From Persicaria tinctoria (taxonomy: Eukaryota > Streptophyta > Magnoliopsida > Caryophyllales > Polygonaceae), in NCBI GenBank assembly GCA_037127255.1, contig JBANSL010000016.1:2730501-2794500 (forward strand): a DNA stretch of 64,000 nucleotides. The letters run 5' to 3'. Positions 1 through 11,836 of this stretch are shown in pieces. Each line of letters starts with the position of its first letter. Within the stretch, counting starts at the first letter, position 1. Position numbers and translations under genes: made by a program. The notes beneath the pieces were generated by a model, which saw only the letters and a program-made list of their open reading frames with translations, searched no databases and was not told the DNA's origin.

Positions 1-1719
1 AACAAATTAATAATAATAAATTAACAAAACTTCAAATTTGATTCACTCATCTATGATAATTGTTAAGTCGTTATATAGACTTGTCTACTCCACTAAAAAA
101 ATCAAAATATTTTAAATGATTTTTTTCTCTCTAAAAAACTTCTATATTAACTCCGTTTAGAAATAAATACCGTTTGAATTTTTGACACATTTTAAGGAGC
201 TAATATAAAACTATTTTAATTATTATTTTTTATATAATTTTATAATTATAAATTATAAATTTAAAAATATATTTAAAAAGTAATTAAAATTTTAATATTT
301 TATAATATTTTTAGCTATTAAAAAACGTACTAAAAAGTCAAATAACACTTACTTCTTAATGGAGAGAATTAATTAGATACAAAATTAGATTTTTTTGTTA
401 TCAAACTCGAATATCCTAAATGATTTTTTTAATAAAAAATAAAATACACAATATATTTTTATAAGACAATTTATATTCGATGGAAGAAAGTCCCAAATCA
501 ACAGATGCAGTTTCATTTGTGATCCAGAACTTCGTGTTCTCGTCCGCTCGGATGCGTTAGGAAAAAAGCCGGATCGTTAACGTGTTTTCTAGTCCTTATT
601 TACTTTAAAAAAAACATGCAGTTTCAATCAATACAAACGAATATCATTTAGATTACAATTAAATGTCAACACGCTATTTTGAATGAAATTATTGAATTCC
701 AACACGTTATTTGGAATGAAAACACTCAAATACGAATTTCTCCAAATCCTTTTCATTTCGAAAAATAAAATAAAATAATATTAAACCGCAACGATAAGAA
801 GTTTCCTCTAAACAAATTAAATAACCCTTTATTTAAAATTATTGTCTAAATTTTTTTATAAAATGTCGAATTAGACGAAGTGCGGAAGTACCCCCCGGTG
901 GTAATTCCTGTCGATTGATTCGATGTTTTCACTCTCTTTCTCTCTCCTTCTGTGCATTCTCTCTAGATTCTCTCTCCTCCGCTTCCCAATTTGAGATCTC
1001 TCTATACTCTACCTGTGTTTCTTGCAAACGATCTACCCAACCTGGATTTTCTACGTGTTTTTGTCGATCATCCACTTCAACCAGCACTTGAATTCGCTGA
1101 TTTGGCAGGTACTGTCTCGGTTCTCTTGCTTTCCGATCAGTTCGTTGTAACTTTCTCGAGTGTTTCAAGGATCGTGCGTTTCTGGCTTGTGTTGTTTGTT
1201 TCTTTCTTGTTTTAGCTCGGTCATGGCCGCTTTTCTGGTACTGTGTGTGTTTTCTTGACCTGCAAGGCTGCAATGGTGATTTCTTGCAATGTATTCAGCT
1301 GTAGCAACTCTCTTTTCGAGTTTGACTTTGAATTTGTCTCTCCAAGGGCTCTACTGATCTACATTGACGTGGCCTAGTTTGCCTGATTTCAACTGGTTCT
1401 TGATTTTTATCTTGTCGTCTGTGGTCTTCATCCCTAATTGACCTTTTTAGTTTAATCTGATGCTTGCTAATCTGGCTAATTAGGGTTGAAGAATGGAAAA
1501 ATCCTTTCGAATTTGAAATCTCTGTTTTTATTAGTATTGAATATGATGTAATGTCACCACAGTGAATATGATGTATATGATTCAATCTCGCATCCGTCAT
1601 TCGATTTTCTTTTTATTTTTGTGTTTGGTTCCACTTTATAGAAGTTTCTTTGTAGGCTATTGTTGTTGATAGCTAATGATTTCCATTATCATGTTTGCCA
1701 ATAATAATTAACCCATCAA
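1..1719. other. AT-rich intergenic DNA, no supported gene
   Basis: No open frame here has plant-gene character. The stretch 925-1000 is rich in CT repeats and is followed by a plausible splice donor near 1108, so it resembles a 5' leader. No convincing coding exon follows before the duplicated block that starts at 1720. It may be a promoter and leader of a lost or non-coding transcript. Confidence 0.4.
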
Positions 1720-3189
1720 CTAAACAGTTCACGTTTAAATTATTCAGACAAAAAAATTATAGCAAAAAATTCTATAATATTGGACCTGAATTTTTTGAAA
1801 TATCAAATTATAGGGATTATAACTCAATACCTAATAATTTAAATTCCCACCTCATACCAACTAAGCTAAGCACACTAATGCCCACCTTATGCCCGACGGA
1901 CTCGAGCCACCTCATGCCCACCTCCGACGGTCATTCTAGCCGGCTATATCGTAGTAGTAAACTTTGGATTTTAACCCGGATCGTTTAATATGGGCCTTTA
2001 AGTCTTTTATGTTAGAATAATCAATTGGGCCGTTCAGCCCACTTTAGTAGCTCGTATTCGTGTTTGCCGTTTAGCTACCCTGATAGTTGTCGTCCTCCCT
2101 AACCGCTTGCTGCTACTTGCCAACCATCCAATTTTACAAATCATTCCAAGAAATCTGTTACTCTCTCTTCCAGCTTCCCTTCGAATCGATTTTCCAATCT
2201 CATCTCCATTTCTAGGTCTGGGTGCTCAGTTTCAGACTCTTCATTGAACTTCTAGTTGGGATTTATCTTCACCGATTGCTCTAACTCGCGTTTCCTATTA
2301 CAGGTACACCCGATCTCCAAGCCCCCGCCACCCCTCTTCTCTAATCACCTTCCACTTCCAGATCTCCATATTTGAATTCGAAGCTTAATTTTTCCAATTT
2401 TTCAAGTTTTTATAGTTCCTAGGTGTTGACTTAGGTTTAGGTTTTGAGAAATTTTCAATCATGGCCGTTTGTTTGATGAGATTCGGAAACTTGTGGTTTC
2501 GTTCTTGAAATTTAGGGTTAAGGTATGTTATTTGAAGATTAAATTAAGCCGTTTGGTGAAATGCCTAAGCCAAAATTACTGCTTATCTTAGTTATCTAGC
2601 TAATTTTTTGCTTCGTTCAACTTCCTCCCGGTATCTTCTCTTATGGATTTTGTTTACTTGGGTTTGTTATTCGTTATCTTCCACTATCGGCTTGGTGTTA
2701 TATTCTGTGAATTTGATAAGAAATCTGAGCTACTAGTAACTGTGGAACTAATCACAAAATCCAAAGCCATTAATCTGGTATCTTGAAAAAAAAGAGGAGC
2801 CAGGTTATGTTCATTGTTCAGTATGTATATGAAATTCATTATTTATATACTGATAGTTATATTATTTGATCAGAAATTACACATTTAAAAGGTTGCTGAT
2901 TTTGTGGAGCAAGAAGCCATGGGATGGTACAAGAGATCAAAGCTCGTATGGGATACATTTCGAAACGCCGCAATGGACTCCAAGATTCTCGCCAGAAACC
3001 CAATCCCACCCCTCAATTCTATTAAAATCCCCCGTCTTTCTAATCAATCCCAAATGGGTGTTGCTGGGCCATCTTTACTTCTCTCAAGATGTGGTCATCT
3101 GGCTAGGTTGAACCACACCGTAAAAACTCCAATGTTGGATTATGGAAGAAGATTCTACCATGTGGATAGGCATCAGGTTTACCATTTTA
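1720..3189 (+). repeat. Segmental duplication block A, unit 1
   Basis: This block aligns in direct orientation to 21653-23136, with scattered substitutions and short indels by eye. It covers the upstream region, 5' leader and first 90 codons of the OMA1-type gene. Similarity starts at a shared CTAAACAGTTC and stops abruptly after the codons for YHF, inside OMA1 exon 1. It is the left part of the larger duplicated unit that resumes with block B at 14146. Confidence 0.9.
1991..2041. promoter_or_regulatory. Site II (TGGGCY) cluster of the truncated OMA1 copy
   Basis: TGGGCC occurs at 1991-1996 and 2026-2031, and AGCCCA (TGGGCT on the other strand) at 2036-2041. Such TCP-bound site II motifs are typical of plant housekeeping promoters, including those of mitochondrial proteins. 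The last two are kept in the intact copy at 21979-21994, so the truncated copy still carries its promoter motifs. Confidence 0.5.
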
Positions 3190-3230
3190 ACAGACAGAGC
3201 CCATCTGCAGAAAAAAATAAGATCAAATGA
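2919..3230 (+). pseudogene. Truncated OMA1-like gene, 5' fragment with presequence only
   Basis: The open frame gives 103 residues. The first 90 match the intact OMA1 protein encoded at 22866 with only a few changes (for example R5K, V49A, N67T, E86Q). The last 13 are unrelated sequence read after the breakpoint at 3189, ending at TGA 3228-3230. Everything needed for protease activity is missing: membrane segment, HExxH zinc site and C-terminal domain. The retained part is basic and rich in R, S and L, as expected of a mitochondrial presequence. It is called a pseudogene, though promoter motifs and an unbroken short frame remain, so a short product is possible. Confidence 0.85.
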
Positions 3231-4141
3231 ACGACAATTAGCAACTTTAAGAACATAAAATTGATTTTGAATAAATTTTTTTTTTACCGTGCTAATTTTT
3301 TGGAAAGCAAATAGAGTTATCAATTATGAAAGATATGGTAAATTTAAATTATAATGGTTTGTCAATTTATTAATTTATGGAGCATCTTCAACATTTGTTT
3401 TAATATTATATTAGATATTAAATATTAGATATTAGATATACATTTTAAATAAGTAGTAGTTTTTCACAAATAAAAAAATTCACATCAAATAACCAAGTAA
3501 TTTTAATTAATTAATGATCGCTTTAATTTGTCATATATCGTCATTTTATCTCCAACCAATTAAACTCTTAAGTTGGGAAATCATTTTGAGAAAGACTCTA
3601 TAAATCTCAATTAATTGACATAAGAAATCTAAAACTTTTTTTTTGAGCGAATAAGAAATCTAATCTAAAAATAAATAATATTTTGAAAAATGTTTCTCAT
3701 ACGCTTAACCTATCCCCCAAAGGCCCAAAGTGTATATGTTAGAAAAACAGATTGAATATTTTCTTCTTCTTTTTTAATACGGAGTATGTTAAAATGTGCA
3801 TGGTTATATGCAAAGTCCAAGTCTTTTTTTCCCCTAATCTCTATCATTAAATATTCAATAGATATTCAGTAGTCATATGCTTTAGTTTAGAAAATATTAA
3901 GTATAAGTTACTCCCTAGGGTATAAATTTTTAGATTAAAATTAAATTATAAAAGGTGAATATTAATTAATTGTTAAAAGTCCTAATTATAAGGGGAAATA
4001 AATAAAAGGAGAATATTTATTAATTAGTAAAAATCAATTAATTATGAAGGTGGGACCATAATTAATGAGAAGTTGCCACATAAGCCTATTAATAAGCAAA
4101 AGCTGCCAAGTGGCATCACCAACATTTGTTTTAGTATTATA
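3190..4141. other. AT-rich spacer where the rest of OMA1 is missing
   Basis: Sequence equivalent to the rest of OMA1 exon 1, exons 2-3 and introns is absent. What remains is low-complexity AT-rich DNA without a gene. The segment 3391-3437 is a near copy of the DNA flanking the Helitron (4122-4141 joined to 6718 onward) and serves as an empty-site relative for that insertion. Confidence 0.6.
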
Positions 4142-4152
4142 CTAGCGTAATA

Positions 4153-4173
4153 CCCGTGCCTTGAAGGCACGGG
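4153..4173 (-). repeat. Helitron 3'-terminal hairpin
   Basis: CCCGTGCCTT is followed after one base by its exact reverse complement. On the minus strand it lies seven bases before the terminal CTAG. This position and GC-rich composition inside AT-rich DNA are the hallmark of a Helitron 3' end, thought to act as the rolling-circle terminator. Confidence 0.85.
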
Positions 4174-4225
4174 AGCTTGATCCATTTTAATTTGAACATC
4201 ATTTTATATATCTATATAATACTAT

Positions 4226-4668
4226 ATATATATATATACGTGTTTACAACAAAAATATGTATAAAATATTTTTTTATAATTTATAAATTAGTTGGAAAGA
4301 GATGCGATACAAATTTTGAAAATGATTTAATAAGGTAAAGTAGTAATAATACTCAAACACACCATCTAATATAATTTGAAATAAATATATAATTATTATC
4401 ATTAGCATGGATCTAAAAAGTAAAATATAAGCTCCCGTACGAATATTATATATATATACGTGTTTACAACAAAAATATGTATAAAATAATTTTTTATAAT
4501 TTATAAATTAGTTGGAAAGAGATACGATACAAATTTTGGAAATGATTTAATAAGGTAAAGTAGTAATAATACTCAAACACACCATCTAATATAATTTGAA
4601 ATAAAAATATAATTATTATCATTAGCATGGATCTAAAAAGTAAAATATAAGCTCCCGTACGAATATTA
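4226..4668. repeat. Two-copy tandem repeat inside the Helitron (about 220 bp)
   Basis: A unit with the word ATACGTGTTTACAAC at 4237 recurs at 4457 and is nearly identical over about 220 bp, up to GCTCCCGTACGAATATTA. No coding capacity is seen. It is an internal duplication of the element body. Confidence 0.85.
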
Positions 4669-5199
4669 AAAAATCATAAGCACATGATTGTGTGAATAAT
4701 TTTGAAGTTATGTAGATGTACATAACTTATTCATTATTTTCATGAGAAAGATGGTTAGAAAGAGAGAGAAATAAATAGTGAAAATAAAGGTAAGATGGTT
4801 AAAAAAAGATCCTTAAAGGTAGAAAAGTGATCTAAGAAGAATCATCCAAGATGCAAAATAAGCATTAGTAATGCTTGTGAGTCTTAAAATATTATTTATT
4901 TTTCGATAGTCATTTAAGATGTCTAAAATAATTTAATAATAAAAAAACACTTTTTTTTACTCTAATTGATTTTTATAATTAATTTTTGAAATTGAATATT
5001 TACAAATTGATTATTACATGTTCGTTGTATGTAGACATTGTGGGGAATATTACAATCGGTTAAATATGATAAATCAACAATTTCAATATCCAAGAATAAA
5101 ATCAGCCAAGACTTGACGAATGTTCAATGAACGTAGACGATTAAAATAGATCACAAATTCACATACAACATATCAAATTAAATAATATTTTAATATGAA

Positions 5200-6420
5200 A
5201 ATAGGAAACAAATATGTTTAAAATAGGAAACATATATTTGAAAATTTCAGCAATAATATTGACCAATAAGAAAATACCATTTGAATAAAAAATTCAAGTT
5301 TAACTGTGAGCATGACACATCAGCAAAATGATATTAGAATTAATATTATTAATAGATTACCTATTATCGAAATTAATTTATAAAAATTTTGAAAAAATAA
5401 TATTTTATATAATTTTTACCATCCTAACAAAGCGTGAATGAATATTAAACAACATATTTAGCTAAACGAATAGAGTGTAGAAAATTTTAACATGATTGGG
5501 ATAAATGTGATATAATAAAAAAATATTTAAATTAATTCAATCCGTTAAGATGATGAATGCAGTCAATCCGAGTACATCTTTGATTAATTTATTTGAAAAT
5601 GAAACACTTGCATGGTTGGTGAGAAAATATGAACATATGTGAAAGTTAATTTATGCTCCGTAGCATTTTATAATTGACATAAAAAAAAAGAATGGATTCA
5701 AATCATATTTAAAATAGGAAACAAATATTTTAAAGTTTTCATAATAATATTGACCAATAAGAAAATCTCATTTGAATTAAAAATTCAACTTTAATTGTGG
5801 GCGTGACACGTCAGCAAAATGCTAGCAGAATTAGTAATATTAATAGATAGATAGATAGATTCAACTTTAATTGTGGGCGTGACACGTCAGCAAAATGCTA
5901 GCAGAATTAGTAATAGATATATTGCAATCGGAAAAAAAATAATGGAAACATGTCTCAATATTTACGGCAATATAACCGAAAATAAAAAAAAGGGAATGGA
6001 TTCAAATCATATTTAAAACAGGAAACAAATATTTTAAAGTTTCCATAATAATATTGACCAATAAGAAAATCTCATTTGAATAAAAAATTCAACTTTAATT
6101 GTGGGCGTGACATGTCAGCAAAATGCTAACAGAATTAGTAATATTAATAGATTAATAGATATAATAATAATATATATAATATATATTGCAATTGGAAAAA
6201 AAAATGGAAACATGTCTCAATATTTACGAAAATATAACCGAAAATAAAAAAAAAAGAATGGATTCAAATCATATTTAAAATAGGAAACAAATATTTTAAA
6301 GTTTCCATAATAATATTGACCAATAAGAAAATCTCATTTGAATAAAGAATTCAACTTTAATTGTGGGCGTGACACGTCAGCAAAATGCTAGCAGAATTAG
6401 TAATATTAATAGATAGATAG

Positions 6421-6489
<69 letters not shown>

Positions 6490-6717
6490 GCAATCGGAAA
6501 AAAAAAATGGAAACATGTCTCAATATTTACGGAAATATAACCGAAAATAAAAAAAAAAGGAATGGATTCAAATCATATTTAAAACAGTAAACAAATATTT
6601 TAAAGTTTCCATAATAATATTGACCAATAAAAAAATCTCATTTGAATAAAGAATTCAACTTTAATTGTGGGCGTGACACTTCAGCAAAATGCTAGCAGAA
6701 TTAGTAATATTAATAGA
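5200..6717 (-). repeat. Array of Helitron 5'-terminal sequences
   Basis: Copies of one segment, recognised by GACACGTCAGCAAAATGCTAG followed by AGAATTAGTAATATTAATAGA, end near 5355 (divergent), 5847, 5915 (short), 6160, 6412 and 6717. Full copies are preceded by a common stretch with AATATTGACCAATAAGAAAAT. The period is roughly 280-300 bp where AT microsatellites intervene. Each copy ends in the sequence that forms the element's 5' TC terminus on the minus strand. Confidence 0.8.
6426..6483. repeat. (TA)n microsatellite
   Basis: A nearly pure run of about 29 TA units separates the last two copies of the Helitron 5'-end repeat. It is probably length-variable. Confidence 0.95.
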
Positions 6718-7195
6718 TTAGATATTAGATATTAGATATAGATATAGATTTTTAGTTAAAAAAATTATCAAAAAATGAGATTTTTTAAAAAGAATGTTTT
6801 TGATTGGATATATTTGATTATTTGATGCAAATTTCCCCATTTCCCCTCTTCATTTGTGTGATTTTACCAACTTCTGCACAACAATTTTACCAAACGTGGT
6901 GAATTTTTTTCCACGTATTAACTCGGGAAAAAAAAGGAAAAACAAAAACGCCACGTCATACTCGTAAAACCCTCCTTGAACCGGTTTTCCCCTTGAACCG
7001 GTCGTAAAACCCTCCCTCGTATACTTTCCTGCCATAAAACCCTTGCCGGATTTCCGCCGAGAGAGAGTTGCCCGTTTGCCCTAGTTCTCCCATCAACTAG
7101 ATCCTCCCATCTTTGAATTTTTTTGCTTCTTCAGTCGATCAGCGACCAAAGATTTGAACTTTCCAGACTCTTTCTTCCAATTTCCTCACTCGCCA

Positions 7196-10100
7196 ATGAG
7201 TAGAGACGCTTCGTTCTTGTTTGCCGGCATCAAATTTGATCGGAAAAAGTTCGCCAAGGATTTCGAAGTCTTCAAGGTAGATTTTGATTCCTGTAATTGC
7301 TTTAATCTCGTTATTTGATAGTTTTATAGTTTTGAGATTTCCTCCCTCTTATGGTTAGGGTTTGGGGACGGGTAGAGCGGGTGGATTTGCTTTGTAATTA
7401 TAAGTTGGTATGGCAGTGTTCAATTGATAGCTTGTGGTTTATGGAGCATTTGAGCTTCGTTCTTTTGGATAAAAGAAAGACACGAAATTGATTGAGTATG
7501 ATTTGAGATGTTTATAGCTTGTTGGGAACTTGATTTGCCTGCATTCAGTGAATTGCATTTGTCGGGGAAATGGGGAATGTAGTCAATTGCATTTCTTTCT
7601 GTGCTGGATTACAGAGCTGTATCTACATCCAGTCAGTCATTGTTCTGCCCTTGTCTTACCGAGGATATCCGTAGTGTGTTCAGGAGAAGAAGGAATGTGA
7701 AGATGTGCAAGAGGTTACAATTCCTACTGAATTGCCGAAATATGAACCAGATGAGGAGAAACCATCTATGAAAAAGAGAAAAAGGAAAACAGCAGCTAAT
7801 GGTGATTTGAAGTTTCCCTTCTTCTTATTATTTTTTTAAAACGTGGTGATTGAGGCTGGTAACATGGTCTAACATTGGACTTGCCTTTTCGAATCACATT
7901 TGTCCCAAATCAGTGGAAGGCTTCAATGTCTTTAAAAGTTCTAGCTCACTAGATCAAGCTGCACTTAATGAAAAGCTTGAGGACGAGCTCACTATGAGAA
8001 GGAAGGAAGCTTATCGGCAACTTGAGGTGTTTCTTCTCTCATACTTTCTTTGGGAATGCTCTTATTTGGACTTTAATATTCTTCATACAGTTTCATCTTT
8101 TACCTTATCTTTGCATTTATTTGGTATTCTACTGACACATCTGAAGCATCCTTTTTATTTTCCTTCCTGATTTTAGCATGATGCTGTAATGCGCAAGAAC
8201 TATAATATCCATGTCTCTGGGGGCAACATTCCATCTCCACTTCAAAGTTTCGAAGACTTGAGAACTAGGTAATGCTCAAGTTTGAAGCTTGCTATACATT
8301 CTAAACTAACCAATTGTTTTTTGTCAGTTGTGACTGTCTTGCGTTCAAACCAATAATTTTCAATTGATTGTATGGTTTATAATAGTGCTGTCTTTCCATC
8401 TGGATTTTGTAATTGCCATGAATGATTGCAGTGTGCAACCTGAAAATGAATGTTCATCATATAGTTATACCTGAAGATTGAATATTGATGCTCATTTTTC
8501 CTATTACAGATATAAGTGCAAGCAGTATCTACTGCGAAAGTTTGTGGAACTTGGATACAAGGAACCGAGTCCCATTCAAAGGCAGGCTATTCCAATTCTT
8601 CTATCTGTATGATCTTCCATTCTGACTATCCTTGTCAATCCCTTGCGCTCTTCTCTGGCATAAATAACCCTGCTTCTAGTTCTTATTATTTGCATTGCTG
8701 TATTGTTTCACGCTCACTTCCCAATCACTTTTTGCCTATAGGGACGAGAGTGTTTTGCTTGTGCTCCAACTGGTTCCGGCAAAACCTTGGCCTTCCTGTG
8801 TCCTATTCTGATGAAACTAAAGGTATTTCTTGGAATTCTTAAGATGATATTTTGATGACTATTCATCCAAGGTTTCTAGGGATATTGAAGTTTATATCTG
8901 GGTATCTGCTTTTCTAATGTCTTCATTTTCCAGCAAGGTTTAAAAGATGGTGTTCGCGCTGTTGTACTTTGCCCAACTCGGGAGCTAGCTTCCCAGACTA
9001 CAAGAGAATGCAAGAAGCTAGCCAAAGGAAAGAAATTTTATATCAAATTATTGACAAAAGAGCTTTCAAGAAGTAAAGATTTCTCAAAAATGCCATGTGA
9101 TATTCTGATTTCAACACCTCTTCGCTTGGCATTTCAAGTCCAAAAAAGGAAACTTGATTTGAGTAGGTCAGTATAAATATATGAATCAACAAGCACAATT
9201 TACATTTTAATTTTGATTGCTCCCAGTACATGCATTTTAGTTACTGTCCAGCACTATTGAACTTAAACTTGCTTCCTCAATGAGAATAAGGTTTTGAGTT
9301 GCTTAGTGCCATGCTTATTTTTGTAGCTTGTATCAGTTTGTGTGCACTTCCTTACACGAAGTGTGTAGGATATAGATCTTGAAAACAAAACAGAAATAAA
9401 TTAAATGAATTTCAAGCTGGTAGTAAGAGGAAGAAGGCCCTTGTGGCCATTACTCTAACCTGAGCTGGACTTGCTTGTTACTTCTATGAGTGATACTGAA
9501 ATTTTGCCCTTGCATTATGGCAATATCTGAATCATTTAATTGTTGGTTAGTTGTCCTTGTTGCATCATATCTTAAACTATAACCAGTTACGGTGTTTGAC
9601 ATTCCTTTTACCTATGCTGAAAACGCAGGGTTGAATTCCTTGTTCTGGATGAATCAGATAAACTCTTTGAGCTTGGATATGTAAAGCAGATTGATCTTGT
9701 GGTCAAAGCATGTTCAAATCCTTCAATAATACGATCATTGTTCAGTGCTACACTACCTGATACCGTGGAAGAACTGGCAAGAACAATAATGCATGATGCC
9801 GTCCGGGTTATTGTGGGCAAAAAGTAAGATAAGTTAATGTAATGTTAATGTTGGCTACCAATTTCATTTGAACCTCATTATAATGGCAAAATGCGATTTG
9901 GTACTCTTCTAAGTTCTAAAGTTGCTATGATGTTGAACTGTTGGGCAGTTTATCTTACATTTAAACAAAAAAAAAACTTTGTTCACATGTGGGCTTTCAG
10001 ATTATGTGGGAACCTTTCCTATCTGAAACTCTTTGAGTCCTATCTCTGCTATCTTTTTTTTAGTCACTGGATCAGTGATGATGATTAAAAAAGTTCTAAA

Positions 10101-11836
10101 ATGTCACTGATTTACTGTCTTGTTAAGGGATATCTTTGAGTTGTGTATTTTTGGTTGGGTTTGAATTTGTTTTCTTTTTTTTTTGTTGCTCCTATTACCT
10201 GTATTATATTTCTAAACTACCTTAAATAGGAATTCAGCTTCTGACTTGATAAAGCAAAAGTTGGTTTTTGCTGGGAGTGAGCAAGGAAAGCTTCTTGCAA
10301 TGCGTCAAAGTTTTGCTGAGGTATGCTTTCTGCTATATAGCATAAACTAGCTGTATATATCAAAGATTGCTCAGCTATTTAAGAGAAAGAACCTAGTATG
10401 TTTGATTATATTTGAGATGACTCTTGGAGTCTTGGTATCATGCAAAATTCCTTGTACACTTAATCTTCAACATTTGATCCACTTAATTTTCAACTTGATT
10501 GTGTCTGATGTTACAGTTTCAAAATGGACTCTAACCTTGAAACAAATTGTTGTTTTCAGAATTTTGAATGGAAAGTAAAGATTATGTTTTGCCTTCCAAA
10601 ATTTAAAACTTGTGTTATATGGCAAATGGACTACTTGGGTCGGCATTTCAATATGATGTGTGTTACCTAAAGCTGAAGCATAGTATAGAACTTTCAACAA
10701 CTTGATTATTTCTTTTAGATATGTATTTGTTTGAATTTTTGTTGTTTACTTTGGTGGTATTTTTTTTAATGGCCAGAGCTGGAATCCACCTATCTTGATC
10801 TTTGTCCAAACTAAAGAGCGAGCAAAGGAGCTGTACAAAGAGCTTGTATTTAGCGACATTAAAGCTGATGTAATCCATGCTGATCTCTCTCAGCCCGAGG
10901 TAATTCATATTTCCATTAAGACTGAGGCTAGTTACGTGTACTTAAGGGGGTGGGTTAAAAGTTCACAAGAAAAGAATTGGTAATGTATGCAAGTAAATCT
11001 TGAACTCCCCACATAACATTTATTAATGCCACAATATTAAGTTGGTGGAGGTAGCTAGATTGGGAGATTCAGATTTTTCAGTAGTGTGTACATAATTTTG
11101 TTTAGACAGAGTGGGTACTGGGTACACTGTCCTTTTTCTCGCGAGTAACAATCATGCTTCCATCTGTTTCTGAGTTCATTTGTGATGTGTGCGCAGAGAG
11201 AGAATGCTGTTGACAATTTTAGAGCTGGAAAAACATGGGTTTTGATAGCTACTGATCTAATTGCTCGGGGAATGGATTTCAAAGGCGTTAACTGTGTCAT
11301 CAACTACGATTTCCCAGAGTCTTCAGCTGCTTACATTCACAGAATTGGTATGTGGCTACCCTGAAGTGCTCTTTAGATGGCCTTAGAAATTGGGTATTCA
11401 ATTGTGATTTCTTGTGATAACTGGAATACGTGGAAGTTGTCTCTTTTCTTCCCCAGTTTATTCTTCTGTTTACCTATATTTCAGCCCTCATTTGTAGATC
11501 ATTTCTTGTCTTTTTTTTACCCAAAAATGAATATAAAATGTCATTGATCTATTTACTTTCATATATTCTAGCCCTGGAATTACCTAAAAGTTGTATTCTT
11601 CCCTTCGCGGCTTTTTTGCAGGCCGGTCAGGAAGAGCTGGGAGAAGCGGAGAAGCAATAACATTGTACACGGAAGAAGATGTTCCGTATTTGCGAAATGT
11701 GGCAAATGTCATGGTTCAATCTGGGTGCGAGGTTCCGCCTTGGATCCTGTCCTTGCCTAAGAAGAAGTGGAAGAAGCACAGGCCACACCGGGATTCTATC
11801 TCTACTATGCCAGAAACCAAGGATCAGAAGCCATAG
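7196..11836 (+). CDS. RH57: DEAD-box ATP-dependent RNA helicase 57 (ROK1/DDX52 type)
   Basis: Twelve exons: 7196-7276, 7684-7801, 7914-8026, 8177-8268, 8510-8606, 8742-8822, 8934-9166, 9629-9823, 10230-10320, 10777-10899, 11197-11347, 11622-11836. All junctions are GT-AG and in phase, giving 529 residues. Motifs in order: Q motif GYKEPSPIQ (about 150), I APTGSGKT (175-182), Ia PTRELASQ (208-215), II DESD (279-282), III SAT (311-313), then [10 protein letters not shown] and HRIGRSGR (455-462). DESD instead of DEAD is usual in the Rok1/DDX52 branch. Yeast Rok1 unwinds snoRNA-pre-rRNA contacts during 40S assembly, and a nucleolar role is inferred here. The first exon starts [15 protein letters not shown], a family-typical N terminus. 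The C terminus is lysine-rich. This is the only RH57 copy; unit 2 of the duplication lacks it. Confidence 0.96.

Larger units (their letters stand above)
4142..6717 (-). mobile_element. Non-autonomous Helitron
   Basis: Read on the minus strand, the element starts with TCTATTAATATT at 6717 and ends in CTAG at 4145-4142, preceded by a perfect 10-bp GC-rich hairpin (4153-4173). The host base before TC is A and the base after CTAG is T, the A|T insertion pattern of Helitrons. Joining the flanks 4122-4141 and 6718-6743 recreates a sequence found uninterrupted at 3391-3437. There is no Rep/helicase open frame, so it would depend on enzymes encoded elsewhere. Its 5' half consists of repeated copies of the 5' terminus. 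Confidence 0.85.

Noticed and set aside
991..1215. 74-codon plus-strand frame in the CT-rich leader-like region
   Set aside because: Hydrophobic low-complexity translation crossing a probable splice donor; no homology recognised.
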